64,000 nucleotides of DNA from Hyposmocoma kahamanoa. Lineage: Eukaryota; Arthropoda; Insecta; Lepidoptera; Cosmopterigidae. This document shows, piece by piece, positions 33,245 through 43,964 of this stretch. Position 1 is the stretch's first letter. Each line of letters opens with the position of its first letter. Location of the stretch: contig NW_020654289.1 in NCBI RefSeq assembly GCF_003589595.1, positions 6,637,692 through 6,701,691 of the forward strand, written 5' to 3'. The notes under the pieces were generated by a model, which was not told the origin of the DNA, ran no database searches, and saw only the letters and a program-made list of their open reading frames with translations. Both the position numbers and the translations under genes were made by a program.

Positions 33245-34025
33245 TATATATATATATAAATTAAGTTGGTGGAACGATCGATTTTTCGAAACTTTTGAAA
33301 TCAAAACTAACTTATCAATGTAAGTCCTATGTTATCATATCACTCATAATAGTATTTCCGTATGATGGAATAGTTTAACAAGCACCAACTTTTATCAAAT
33401 ATATAAGTTCGCTTTTAAATCTATAATAATTGATTTACAATACAAATTGCTAACAACAAGTTTTAGATAAAATATAAATTAAGTTGGTGGAATGACCGAT
33501 TTTTCGAAACTTTCGAAACCAAAACTAACTTATCTATGTAAGTCCTATGTTATTATATTACTCATAATAGTATTTCTGTATGATAGAATAGTTTAACAAG
33601 CACCAACTTTTATCAAATGTATATGTTTGCTTTTAAATCTATAATAGTTGATTTACAATAAAAATTACTAACGACAAGTTTTAGGTAAAATATGAATTAA
33701 GTTGGTGGAATGACCGATTTTTCGAAACTTTCGAAATCAAAAGTAACTTATCAATGTAAGTCCTATCTTATCATATCACTCATAATAGTATTTCCGTATG
33801 ATGGAATGGTTTAACAAGTACCAACTTTTATCAAAATATATAAGTTCGCTTTTAAATCTATAACAATTGGTTTACAATAAAAATTAGTAATAACAAGTTT
33901 TAGGTAAAATATAACATAAGTTGGTGGAAAAATCTTGCTGACATAATACTACTTTGTATTACGGCAGCGAAATTTATTGGAACTTTCGAAAGAAAAACTA
34001 GTTTATCAATGTAAGTCCTATGTTA
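33245..34025. repeat. 218-bp tandem repeat, three units plus a diverged fourth
   Basis: The marker AAGTTGGTGG begins at 33263, 33481, 33699 and 33918 (spacings 218, 218, 219). Every unit has TTTTTCGAAAC, TCAATGTAAGTCCTAT (TCTATG in one), TCATAATAGTATTTC, and CACCAACTT (ACCAACTT in the third). The fourth unit has about 40 extra bases after AAGTTGGTGG and loses the end. Confidence 0.9.
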
Positions 34026-34041
34026 ATAAAATTTATCAAAT

Positions 34042-34262
34042 CGATGTCTTACTTTTTCAAACTCGTATCTTATAAAGAGTGATTATTAAGGAGATGGCGA
34101 AACTTGCTATTTATTTTAAATTCCTTATCAGGGGTGTTAATTAAGCGTGCTTTAAGGATAGGTAAAAGACAGCCTGCAAAATTTGTATACATACATAATC
34201 CATTTTTTGCATTTCAGTAACTTTGTGCTTTATGATACGAGTTTGAGAAAGTAAGGCGACGA
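34042..34262. mobile_element. ~220-bp MITE with ~33-bp imperfect TIRs
   Basis: ATGTCTTACTTTTTCAAACT then CGTATCTTATAAAG on the left is mirrored by CTTTATGATACGAGTTTGAG then AAAGTAAGGCGAC on the right. The core is AT-rich and non-coding. Confidence 0.65.
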
Positions 34263-34654
34263 AGTGTAACTTTCAAATTTCTATAGATAATAAAAAAGAT
34301 CTTTACCATTTTATTGTAGGAGCCGTGCATTCGATTGTAGCCACTGGGTCCTATCGAATAACGTGCTCTTGATTTACTTGATTAATTACCGCTAAATATA
34401 ACGCTAAATGAAAACATCGTGATTAAACCTGCACAACGGAGAAGGGGAATAGGAATAAATTTTCTTCAACTTTAACCTTTTGGTCGCCACTCACAAAAAC
34501 TAGTTTCGTTCCCTCCAAAGCCTCGCCAAGCCTATAATGAATTTCCACGTTATATTAATTCAATTCTCCTTACGTCAAAGAAGAACACAACTGAACGTAA
34601 AATGCAACTATGAATCCATCTTAACTAAAATATACAAATAACACAAGGAAAAGC

Positions 34655-34865
34655 ACATCATCATATCAGCCGGAAGACGTCCACTGCTGAACATAGACCT
34701 CCCCCAAAGATTGACTAGCCGGTCGGACGCAACGTGCATCCATCGGTTAAGCTCACACAGGTCTTTGTAGACTTGTCGATCCAGCGATATTTAGGACGTC
34801 CAACCGGCCTTCTGCCAGTCGGTTGCCCCTAATAATATTCTCGCGACTACACGATCCTCACCTAT
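34655..34865 (-). mobile_element. RTE-clade LINE 3' terminal fragment
   Basis: It begins ATCATCATATCAGCCGGAAG, then CGTCCACTGCTGAACATAGA, CCTCCCCCAAAGATTG, and later CGATATTTAGGACGTCCAAC. This is the reverse complement of a typical lepidopteran RTE 3' end; the shorter plus-strand copy is at 4090. Confidence 0.7.
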
Positions 34866-35184
34866 CCTAGGAAGGAAAAAGTTAATACTTATTAATTTCA
34901 ATTGAAAATTAATGCCTTTATTGACGCTTTAAGGCGTCTGCGGGCGGCGGTCAAATGGTTAATGAATAATTTATGAACTCTCATAAAAGTTGTGGAAGTT
35001 GTGTGTTTATAAGTAATGGAAATTAGTGTTTTTATAATACATACTAACATTAGTAAGTGTTTTTATAACCCAATGTAAGTTCCCAATTGGCAACCGCGTG
35101 GGAACTACATTCCACACCATTTCATTGTAGAAAGAGGCATGTGTTCAGCGGTGGGACTATATACACATAGGCTAACTATAATTA

Positions 35185-35410
35185 TTATTGCGTAGCATTA
35201 GAGCTCCATGTGAAAGAGTTCGTCCAGGGTAGTACTGCCACCTTATCTACCATGCCGCCAAGCAGCAATGCGAGCATAGTAATGCTCCGCAGTAGCGTTC
35301 TGGGTTTGAAGGGTTCTAGTGAAATTACAGGCATATGCAACTGTTATGGACAGGCGTGACTACCACCAGGCGCACGACTTGTTCGTCCCGTCACACAGTA
35401 TGATAAAAAA
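35185..35410 (+). mobile_element. SLR repeat with internal deletion
   Basis: The 5' part runs GCATTAGAGCTCCATGTGAA to GTTCTAGTGAAATTACAGGC, then jumps to GCAACTGTTATGGACAGGCG and the normal end CGTCCCGTCACACAGTATGA plus AAAAA. About 90 bp of the middle is missing. Confidence 0.75.
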
Positions 35411-35454
35411 TTATACAGTTATTTTCATACTACACCTATGTACTAGGTACTTAG

Positions 35455-35690
35455 CAGCAAGGCGTCTAACAGTCATGGCAAAGTACGCTCTATTTATTTA
35501 GCTTTTACGTTTTAACTTAAATGAGCATCCCAGACGCACGGGCACGGGAGTCTGGCTTGTGTTTGGGCTACACGGCGACCGCGAGATTGTATCATTCAGA
35601 GGAGTTTAAATGTTGTAACGTAGTAAATAGAATTCAGATTCGCCATTAATGTACCTTAATACGGAGTAACTAGGCGCTCGCCTCTCGCCC
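35455..35690 (-). repeat. Repeat family C copy
   Basis: AGTCATGGCAAAGTACGCTC, TTTATTTAGCTTTTACGTTT, TAACTTAAATGAGCATCC and later AGTAAATAGAATTCAGATTC mirror 16065-16280. Confidence 0.65.
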
Positions 35691-35724
35691 GCGAAAGTTT
35701 TCGCGTCGTGTTACTGGACACTTA

Positions 35725-35855
35725 AACTTATCGCTAGCGACCGCGTAAAATGTTTCTATACAAAATGTTGTTTCTTCTTTAACGCTAGTGCCGCTGTGTA
35801 ATTTGCTATACAAATTGTGAAATATATTACGCGGTCGCTAGCGAAAACTGCCAGA
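35725..35855. mobile_element. Short MITE with ~30-bp TIRs
   Basis: TCGCTAGCGACCGCGTAA at about 35731 is answered by TTACGCGGTCGCTAGCGA at about 35829. Looser pairing (TTTCTATACAAA against TTTGCTATACAAATTGTGAAA) extends inward. The element is about 115-120 bp. Confidence 0.7.
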
Positions 35856-36799
35856 GTAACTCGTGGTAGAGGCACTATAATTGGTAGTACCCTAAGCTGA
35901 CCTAAGTACAAGCGTGCAAGCGTCCCCTTTCTTCTTTCGTTAACGCACTGAGTAATCTGTTGCTGAGTTATCACCATTAAAAGCGATCTATTTCTTTGTA
36001 CGAATGTAAATCTGATAAATTATTAAAAGTTATGGAACAAAAGTTGTTGTTTATGATTTTAGTAAATGGTCCTGTGAGGCTGATAGCATTTTAGAAATAA
36101 CCCTGTATTGTACAATAACAAACATTATTTTTAAGTGTGTGTTAGTAGTCCTAAATAAATTTAAACATTAGACTGCTCATTTTCAAATTGGTCCAATATC
36201 ATTTTACGAAATTAGCATACTTAACATACGGCCTTGTACCTCTGCCTCTGACGCATCAGTTATACCTTAACTTTATTATTTATGAATAATTACAAAACTA
36301 TTTCAAATATATCGGAATGCTGTATTGCAACCCTTTTCTCGGTTGTTTTGCAAACGACACTATTATTGGTTGTAACAAAATTTTCCACAGATTCGGTAAT
36401 TAAAAACAACGATGTGGTTATAAAATTGTTAGGCGAATGGTTGGGTAATTGATTCATTGAGTTTTATGAGATAGCAATATAAATATTCATGCGTAGAAAA
36501 TTAAAAAGTACATTTAGATACCTTTTGTAATTTTGGAAACCTTAAGATAGGAAAGTGGTCGGCTGCCGTTTTTAAAGTAAGCTGTAACTTCACTCGTGTA
36601 GAGAAGTTTTTGAATACTAATGGACGCCGAGCGTTAGTGAAGTAAACCGACTTTGCGACTATTGCTTCCCAACATCATTAAAAATTGCTCTCGAATTTCA
36701 GATCACAGGGGAAAAATATAACCTATAAGTATTCCATTTTGTTCGCGTCGCCACTAGATGGTGCTAGAGTATTGATTGCACCCGGGCCCTTGGCCCTGT

Positions 36800-37310
36800 T
36801 CAAATTTATTTATTTATTTACATACACAAGCTAGCGACTATAATTAGGGGAAAATGCCACGTACTGCCCCTGCACGACTAATTGACGGAATCAACTGTTT
36901 AAAGGTCATTAGCCATCATCCATATTAGTGTAAGGACCTCGCTCATATGAAGCAGTGGTCTCCTTCCGTGAAGCGGTGAAGCTCCAGAAGGAGGTCGTCT
37001 GGGCGTCGCTCGGCGTACCTTCGCGGCTCCGAGCGATCTGAGCAGGGACTCCATTTGCCAGTAAGTTTGGCAGCCGCAAGGAAGACGACGGGCCGGTGTG
37101 GCCCGCTTCGTCATGAGGAGGAGGGGGAGGACGTAGCTCCTCCTAGGCATAGGGGTTCTGGTGCGCAAAGTTGATCCCGAATCCCTCCCACTAGAGCACA
37201 TGAGAAAGCCACTATGGGGTTTTAGCCGGTAGAAGTCCGGCGGCCTATAACCGCTGCCCCGCGGCGAAAAGGTATCCTAGGAGCATTTCCCCACTACAAA
37301 AAAAAGGGAT
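36800..37310 (-). mobile_element. GC-rich retroposon-like repeat with (TAAA)n tail
   Basis: On the minus strand it has GCTCCTAGGATACCTTTTCG, CCGCGGGGCAGCGGTTATAG, ACTTCTACCGGCTAAAACCC, and an end with TAAATAAATAAATAAATT at about 36807-36825. I recognise the GGTATCCT...CCGGCTAAAACCCC block as a dispersed lepidopteran repeat, probably from a LINE, but cannot name it. Frames inside are not convincing. Confidence 0.5.
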
Positions 37311-37708
37311 CTCGGTCATAAGACGTGTATTTATTTTATTTCCACTTGACCGAATTGAATTTGATATATTATGGAAATTCGATGACATTACAATAATATG
37401 ATAACCTTGATCTAATGTTGCAACCTGAACATAATTGTATAATTATATTATTCAATATATATACTCTCGATATATATATTCAATATATATACTCGCTATA
37501 ATTGTATTATTCAATAAACTATAATGTTATGCAATAAACTTAAAAATTACAATTATAGCGACAGCTCTAGTCAACGATGGTTGTAAAGGTACCTCTCTGA
37601 GTTATAAATAGATTTCTCACAAATGGTGCTACAACAAAAAAGTCGTTAAAAACCATAAACAAAGATCTGCAATAAGCACATACAAAAATTTATAAGGTCT
37701 GCTGGTTT

Positions 37709-37990
37709 GTTCCGTGGCTTAATTGGCAGAGCATCTGGCACGGATTGCCTGAGAGTGCTGGTTCGAATCCAGCCGGATCGAAAGAATTTTTCTAAGTGTT
37801 CGTTATCTTTATATATTCTTTATTGTACAAAGAAAAGAAACATGAAACACACGTTATAATGGACATATACAAAGGTGAGCTTATCTCTATAAGAGATCTT
37901 TGTTATTAATAAATAATTATAACAAACTAGTGGAGTAATTCCACCAAAAATAATTGAATATCATAGCAGTAAAACATCGTGACATTCAAT
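37709..37990 (+). mobile_element. SINE with tRNA-like head
   Basis: The head TCCGTGGCTTAATTGGCAGA (A box TGGCTTAATTGG) and TGCTGGTTCGAATCCAGC (B box GGTTCGAATCC with a perfect 5-bp T stem) resembles a tRNA. The acceptor stem is imperfect and the expected anticodon arm is only GGCA-CGGAT-TGCC, so it is not a working tRNA. The following GGATCGAAAGAATTTTTCT and tail TAATTATAACAAACTAGTG recur at 2910-3040. Confidence 0.7.
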
Positions 37991-38692
37991 AAACTTAAAA
38001 ATAAGCTGATAATTAGATATAATCGAGAACCATCTACATGATTTCCCAATACCCATGTTAATGTAACGTATGTAGCTGCGTTTGGAATGGCTAAATTTTG
38101 ACCTTGATTTTATATATGAAAGAAATTGTTTCTTTTATAATCGTAAATAGTGTTTTTTTCTTCTTTTATAATGCTATTGTGTCCAGTGTTGTAAAACAGG
38201 GTCTATACTAGCCGATTTCAGCCTGCGGCACACGGGCTGCACGTGACCCACACGTGAAGTTTAATAATTAATAAAAAATAATATTAGCAAGCTGTTTTTT
38301 AAAAAAATATGGGGCTTTAAGTCTTTAAAACCTTGAGCGAGATAAATAGCTCTTGATTGTTAGGCTCCAATTAAAGAAATGCTGGCAACGATTCGTTTTT
38401 GAACTGTTTTCCAAGCTGGAATTATTTATACTTATTATTCTCATGGCCAATGGTAGGAGAAAGGTGTTCCACATACATAGATATATGTCTAAATATAGCC
38501 ACAACAAGTAACATAGAGTTGTTAAAACCACCAAATTTTAATTAATTACTTTTTTGAATTCCGGATTTCTGGAAATGATTTTACTGCATCGTAGGACCAA
38601 AACTACTCATCTAGGAAGTCAAAGTTGGATTTTAAAGTTATTCTTGTGGTGCCATGTAAGAGAAATGCAGTAGATAACTGACTTTTCATTAC

Positions 38693-38782
38693 AGCAAACC
38701 TGCTTGGCGGCAGAAATAGGTAAGGTGGCAGTACTTCCCTCGACGAACTCTTTCACAAGGAGCTCTACTGCGACTAAAACGA
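38693..38782 (-). mobile_element. SLR repeat 5' end fragment
   Basis: GCTTGGCGGCAGAAATAGGT, AAGGTGGCAGTACTTCCCTC, GAACTCTTTCACAAGGAGCT and CTACTGCGAC. Confidence 0.75.
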
Positions 38783-38799
38783 TGACAATGACGAAGATG

Positions 38800-38945
38800 C
38801 TAATAATGCTGATCCGGCTGACGATGTATAATGCTGATGATGCTGATGCTGCTGATGCTGCTTATGGTGCTGATGCTGCTGATAGTGCTGGTGATGCTGA
38901 TGATAATTATGCTAAAAGTGCTAATGATGCTGGTGATACCGACAA
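38800..38945 (+). repeat. Degenerate GCTGAT hexanucleotide repeat
   Basis: About 20 imperfect GCTGAT/GATGCT units. One frame reads as an Ala/Asp-rich string (ADDADAADAA...). It is probably an expanded simple repeat rather than a gene. Confidence 0.7.
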
Positions 38946-39104
38946 ATCCGAACGGAACGGAACGGACTCCGTATAAAATACATAGGGATTTTGCGACTAC
39001 AGTATTAGATTTAAAGCAAATGGAAAGCACAACATGCCTCATTGGTCGTTTACAAACTGTTTAACAAATAATTGTTTAAGAAAACATAAAAAATAATAAT
39101 ATAA

Positions 39105-39150
39105 ACAAGCTGTCGAATTGAGAACCTCCTCCTTTTTTGAAGTCGGTTAA
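39105..39150 (-). repeat. Family A right-end fragment
   Basis: CGAATTGAGAACCTCCTCCT then TTTTTTGAAGTCGGTTAA only. Confidence 0.6.
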
Positions 39151-39289
39151 AAAATAAAAAGAAAACTTGAATAATAAATAAATGTAACGAATAATATTCA
39201 ACAAAACTGGCAGCGTGCGCGCTGTGCTAAATCCGTCATCCACCCAGCATATTGTCATCGTCGTTTAGCTAAAGCAATAATTATAAAAT

Positions 39290-39735
39290 AGTTTTTAACC
39301 GACTTCAAAAAAGGAGGCGGTTCTCAATTCGACTGTATGTTTTTTTGTATGTATGTTACGCGATAACTCCGGTATTTGTGAACCAATTCCCATGATTCTT
39401 TTTTGTTGGAAAGATGGTACCTCCATAGTGGTCCCATTTCATTTTGAAGAAAATCATCCACCTCTAAGGGTGGCTGATCACGCATGAACATTCATTTTTA
39501 TAAATAGCGCCTAAATTTTACTTAAGGAGTAATTATTTTAATGGTTGGTTTTGCTATTCTCCAATTCAAGGCGTTTTTCTCTCTCAATATACTTTAAGTA
39601 GTGAGAACCGTTTTTTATTACGTCCTGTGTCAAGTTCTGTATAGTGGCGAACTAGGGGATATTTCAATAAAACTTGGCAAATATATGTAATTCCACGTAC
39701 TTTTGAAGTCGGTTTTTTAGTACTCTACAGAGTAA
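39290..39735 (+). repeat. Family A repeat with ~140-bp insertion
   Basis: Left end TTAACCGACTTCAAAAAAGG, blocks GTATGTATGTTACGCGATAA, TTTTTTGTTGGAAAGATGGT and GGTCCCATTTCATTTTGAAG, and right end CTTTTGAAGTCGGTTTTTTA. Between about 39490 and 39640 the family sequence is interrupted by unrelated DNA. Confidence 0.75.
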
Positions 39736-39768
39736 TTATAATCTCAGTACACTGAGATTATAATTACT
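39731..39768. repeat. Perfect 18-bp-arm hairpin, 2-base loop
   Basis: 39731-39748 and 39751-39768 are exact reverse complements around AC, immediately after the family A end AGTACTCTACAG. Confidence 0.9.
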
Positions 39769-39987
39769 ATACAGTACTGCCTGTGAAAGGACACTTTCGC
39801 TCTCTCGTTTTATAACATAAAACTTAACTTAGTTACTCATTTCTCTTGAAATATTTTGACACGTAAGTTATTGGTTTCTAAACTCTTCTAAGTTAAATCA
39901 CATTGTGTAATAACTTAGGTGTACGTTATGTAGTGTTAAGTGTTTAGGTATTGTGAACTTTCGATAAATAGTTTGTCTTCTAAACTG

Positions 39988-40140
39988 CCTCTGTGGCCGA
40001 ATGGTTACCATACTGGACTGCCACGCAGAGGCCCAGGTTCGGTTGCCGGGCCGGGAGAAATATTTGTAATTTGTGGTTGTCTATGTGTATGTTCAGGGCA
40101 CCCGCAACAGGATTTCCCTAATGGGGGGCTATGTTGAGTG
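39988..40140 (+). mobile_element. tRNA-derived SINE
   Basis: Head CCTCTGTGGCCGAATGGTTA (A box TGGCCGAATGG) and a B box with one change (GGTTCGGTTGC), followed by GGGAGAAATATTTGTAATTT, TGTGGTTGTCTATGTG and a TGTGTGCG tail. Confidence 0.8.
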
Positions 40141-40159
40141 TGTGCGTTGGTTGGTTAGT

Positions 40160-40480
40160 TTTAACTCTATTCAATTGCAGTTGAGGTCCTTATGAAAAAG
40201 TTCGTTAAGGGAAATACTGCCACCTTACCTCTTTCTGCCGCTAAGCACTAACGTTAGCATTAGTATGTTTCGGATTTGAAGGGTAAGGGTGCCGTTGAAA
40301 TTACAGGCACATGGGACTTTGTCAGTTTATGTCTTAATATGACGAGTATAGTGGCAGTGACCCTCAGATCTTTGTAATTTCAAGCTCAGAGTGGCGCTGC
40401 AACTATTACGGACTGGCTAGTAGTATCGCTTACCACCAGGCGCACGACTTGTTCCCGTTACTTGGTATGATAAAAAAATA
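40160..40480 (+). mobile_element. SLR repeat, full length but diverged
   Basis: From TTGCAGTTGAGGTCCTTATG, AAAAAGTTCGTTAAGGGAAA and TGAAATTACAGGCACATGGG to GCGCACGACTTGTTCCCGTT, ACTTGGTATGATAAAAAAAT. Confidence 0.75.
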
Positions 40481-40489
40481 TGCGTAGGT

Positions 40490-41070
40490 ACATTTCTCTC
40501 TCTTCTCCTGTCTTTCAAACTCATCTCCCTACGCTCCCGACAAACCTTTTGGGCCTCATCCGCCCGCTTTTGTCTTTTCCTACACGCCTGTTCATTCATG
40601 ACACTTTTAATTTATAAATTCAATATTTCTTTGTTTATTTGTTCAATCAGATTGGATCAAAGGTATAAAATGCGTAAGTGTACTTTTAAAGATCTTACTT
40701 TTACTTTTTTATTCAATTTCAACCAAATTTTATAAAAAACGACTCTTCTTTATCGCCAGGTCAAAACTAAGTGGTTTAACCATTCAGCGATGAGCTCACA
40801 AGCTCGACACTTAAATTAACTTAATTCACTATAATATTAATTAATTCTAGAGTTTAAGTTTACATTTACATAAGTACTATAGATATTATACTACAAACCA
40901 AGATAGTGTCACTTTAAAACAGTTTTGCATTTCTTAACATTACCCTCAATGTTATTTAGCACTGTGCCTGGTAGAGGATTTCTGGTAGCTACATGCTAGT
41001 CCGGCCTGCGCATTCCATATTTTACTGACTTAAAACGTCGCAAGAGCGTCACAACTTACTTTTAATTCTG
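40490..41070. other. Gene-free stretch
   Basis: AT-rich, no recognised repeat family or frame. Confidence 0.4.
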
Positions 41071-41079
41071 GGATCATGT

Positions 41080-41310
41080 TAATATCATGTCTTTACAAGC
41101 ATGGGCGGAGCAGGCTCTGTGGCCACAGAGCGGCCGAGACGTCAACATTCCTCAGTGCTACCGCTTTGTTCCTTTTGCAGTTGAAACCTTGGGTTCCTGG
41201 GGGCCACATCGCCTCGTAGAAGCCTCCGATGACCACAAGGCTAGCAGTTATTGCCGCCAAAGATTAATTTTATCAATGTGTAATCCAATTAAATGTACCC
41301 AGAGGTGACC
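41080..41310 (+). pseudogene. Retroelement polyprotein C-terminal fragment
   Basis: The frame reads SLQAWAEQALWPQSGRDVN, then YRFVPFAVETLGSWGPHRLV and SSYCRQRLILSM. The F-V-P-F-x-V-E-T-L-G-x-W-G-P and Q-R-(I/L)-x-x-x-(I/M) pattern is the C-terminal block of an RT-bearing retroelement that I recognise from many insect and invertebrate predictions. Only about 60 codons remain, with a stop at 41308. Confidence 0.45.
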
Positions 41311-41579
41311 AAAATACTTCCTTTTACACAATATTTGTTAAAATATAGTGCTGGCCATCAAATGTATTTTCATAGGTCAAACTGATGTCATTCTCTCTTG
41401 CACTTGCTAATTAAACAATGTCATGTTTTGGGCAATAAAAAGTATTATTTTACAACTTTGTTATTTGCCGCGCTTGTAATCTCTATAGCAATGTAAATTA
41501 GCTTAAGAAAGTCGGTGTTTCTACGAGCTTTATTAAAGGAAGTTTTAATGTTGCTAATTTCTAAAATTTTATTGTATTA

Positions 41580-42117
41580 CGTGGAGCGCACTATAAGTTT
41601 CCAGAATGAATAAGAAAAAATACTATAAATGATCAGAAATTAATTTATTGTTTCTCAAAATATTCTCCGTTAGCGTTAATGCACTTTTTCATACGAATGA
41701 ACCAACTTTGAAAACATTTTTGCCACTGCTCCGGGACAATCTCTGAAACATATTTTTCATACTCTTCGACAGCCTCTTCAGGTGATGAAAATCGTTGACC
41801 GCGTAACTGGTTCTTAATTTTTAGAAATAAATAAAAGACACAAGGTGCCAGGTCGGGACTGTACACGGGATGGCTCATAAGGTCAACGTTGTTCACCTTT
41901 AAAAATGCATTTGTCTGTCTGGCAGTGTGAGAACTGGCATTATCGTGGTGCAAGATGATACGACGTTTTCGGTTACTTTTGCGGAGTTTTTCTTGTACGG
42001 AGTCAGATGAAACAAACTGTATTGGACAGCCAAAGAGTTCCATTTTCAAATTGTAATTACTTTTTAAATATTGTTTATGTAAGTGCCCAGTTCCGGAAAC
42101 TTATAGTGCGCCCTATG
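41580..42117 (-). mobile_element. Internally deleted mariner, TA-flanked
   Basis: The ends are inverted repeats (41580 CGTGGAGCGCACTATAAGTT against the reverse complement of 42117 CATAGGGCGCACTATAAGTT), each flanked by TA (41578-41579 and 42118-42119), as mariner elements require. The length is 538 bp against about 1.3 kb for an autonomous copy. It encodes only the C-terminal part of a transposase, so it would depend on another source. Confidence 0.85.
41645..42049 (-). pseudogene. mariner transposase C-terminal part, catalytic Asp lost
   Basis: The 134-residue frame has HHDNASSHTARQT (second catalytic Asp), SHPVYSPDLAPCVFYLFLK, and a normal C-terminal W-F-I-R-M-K-K-C-I-N-A-N-G-E-Y-F-E. In DD34D mariners the third Asp lies 34 residues after the second, in S-P-D-L-A-P-(S/C)-D. 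Here that position is Val (PCVF). The N-terminal DNA-binding domain and first Asp are deleted, so it is catalytically dead on two counts. Confidence 0.85.
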
Positions 42118-42429
42118 TAGAACATGTTTGCTTGCTGTTAATAAGGTACATCATAAAAGGTTATATGATAGACCGGTCCTATCTTTAAGTCTCCTACATC
42201 CCTTTAGATGTAATGGGAGCTCTACGAAGCCACTAGGCGGTACCTGACATACTTTATTTACCAGCCAGCTTGGATTGACAGTGTCCGACGCCCACGTTAT
42301 GGGACGGTGTTAGAACGTCATCAATCTGTCATTTTCTTTTGTACTTGCTTATTAAACAATGTCATTATTTTGGGCAATTTTTTTTATTTTACAATATTGT
42401 TAAATATTTACTGCGTTTTTAATCTCTAA

Positions 42430-42570
42430 AAACAAACCAACGTTTCGGGCCCTTTACAGGTCCCATGGTCACGGTTGACTCTCAGTCAAGTCAGTCAGTT
42501 GGTTTGTTTGAAAAACAAATACATGCGATTTAAATCCGAAAAATAATTTCATTTCCTATGTATACCATAA
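42430..42570. repeat. Foldback family D copy
   Basis: AACGTTTCGGGCCCTTTACA, GGTCCCATGGTCACGGTTGA, then GTTTGTTTGAAAAACAAATA and GCGATTTAAATCCGAAAAAT. The two halves are in opposite orientation. Confidence 0.65.
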
Positions 42571-43479
42571 GCCTTTTTTTAATTACTTCATTCAAATACA
42601 CAATAACAATAATTTTATGATAAGATTTGTCTAGTTTCATATTTTTCTTTAAGTAAAAAGTCTTTTCTTCTCTGTAAGTGCCTAAATATCTACTATAATA
42701 CAAAAACACGAAAAAAAATATTTAACTGACCAAAACAAAACATTGTCATGCATTGACCACCACATTAGGCTAGGCCTGTGTCGTGGTAGTCAGTACAGAA
42801 TTTTTTTACATAAGGACTTTATTTACCTATATTATTAAATAATGTTACAAAAGAAATATCATTATTGTTTAAATAATAAATAATCACAAACATAAAAGTG
42901 ACTGAAGGGGAATAAATACCGTGTGTGTGTTTTTATTTAGCGTCACTTTCTGTTTTTAAATAAAACAATAACAAAAAATACACAATTAAATACGTGCACT
43001 ATTTGAAATATTGATATGTCTATAGTTTTTACTTTGTTGGGTATTCTGAGTTCTGGGTAATACGGAGTTTAATTTCGCTTGGAGGCGAGGTAATTGGTGT
43101 AGTTATCTGATATATCATAGTTATTTGGTTACAAAATCGGTTATAATTTTTGCCAACCAAAATTTGGTCGCACTTATTTGTTATACCCAGTATTACAACT
43201 AGTTGTAACTTGGCCATTAAAATAAACGGTCCCTTTCACAAATAAACACTAAGTTAACAAATACCTAGCGATAAATTTCATACGGCACGCTTGTCAAAAA
43301 GTGAACGTACGCATCTTCTAATCACAACAACCTTGTGGGATGGTTTTACAATCCCATCAATTAACACGTTGGATCCAAATATTACTATTGCGACAAAAAA
43401 AGTACCTTTATACTTATTATGTAAATCGAGACATACGGCTTTTGTAAATGTAAATATTTTTTCTAATATAAATCACGTT
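42571..43479. other. Gene-free AT-rich stretch
   Basis: No recognised repeat or gene. Confidence 0.4.
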
Positions 43480-43715
43480 TTATTTTAATATATTTTTTTG
43501 TGAACCGATTTTGAGGATTCTTTTTTTTTGGAAAAAGAACACCTCAGTAACGTACCCATCTAAATTTGAAGTAAATATTCCACCTCTATGGGTGGCAAAC
43601 TAGGGGATGAATCCGGTTTCGCGCACTTTCCGGTAACCGATTTCAATAAAACTTTACAAATATGTATATGTAATTCCACGAACTTCAGAGGTCAGCTTTT
43701 TTAGTACTCTGTACT
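43480..43715 (+). repeat. Family A repeat, 3' two thirds
   Basis: GTGAACCGATTTTGAGGATT, TAGGGGATGAATCCGGTTTC, GCGCACTTTCCGGTAACCGA and right end TTCAGAGGTCAGCTTTTTTA then GTACTCTGTA. Confidence 0.7.
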
Positions 43716-43744
43716 AAAATTATAATATAAATAATACACAATAT

Positions 43745-43937
43745 CACATACGTTGCGCCGATCCCAAAGTAAGTAACTAAAGCACGTGTGTTATGGAAAT
43801 CGAAAACTACGATGGTACCACAAACAACAAGACTTGAGACAATACAGAAAAGTAAGTTCTTTCTACTGGGTCATAGTAGGCCGGAGATCGAACCCGGGAC
43901 CTAAGAGGTGACAAGCCACTCCACCACCGAGGTTGTC
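43745..43937 (-). mobile_element. tRNA-derived SINE (second family)
   Basis: Minus-strand head ACCTCGGTGGTGGAGTGGCT, B box GGTTCGATCTCCGG, body TTGTTTGTGGTACCATCGTA and TTACTTACTTTGGGATCGG, end CAACGTATGTGATATTGTG. It is the shorter relative of 11604-12035. Confidence 0.75.
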
Positions 43938-43964
43938 AAATTAATATGTGCCAGACAACAGCAA

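Noticed and set aside
33245..34025. LTR retrotransposon with the 218-bp units as LTRs
   Set aside because: Units are adjacent without an internal coding region, primer-binding site or TG...CA ends, so they are tandem repeats.
36899..37201. 100-codon minus-strand Arg/Pro-rich frame
   Set aside because: It lies in a GC-rich repeat where stop codons are rare, and no motif is recognisable.
37711..37780. Possible functional tRNA gene
   Set aside because: The T arm and A box are good, but the anticodon arm folds as a 4-bp stem with a 5-base loop, the acceptor stem has a mismatch, and the tail is shared with a dispersed repeat. It is a SINE head.
41087..41308. Frame as a host gene exon
   Set aside because: The FVPFAVETLG block matches a retroelement C-terminus that appears in many unrelated predictions; no splice context supports a host exon.
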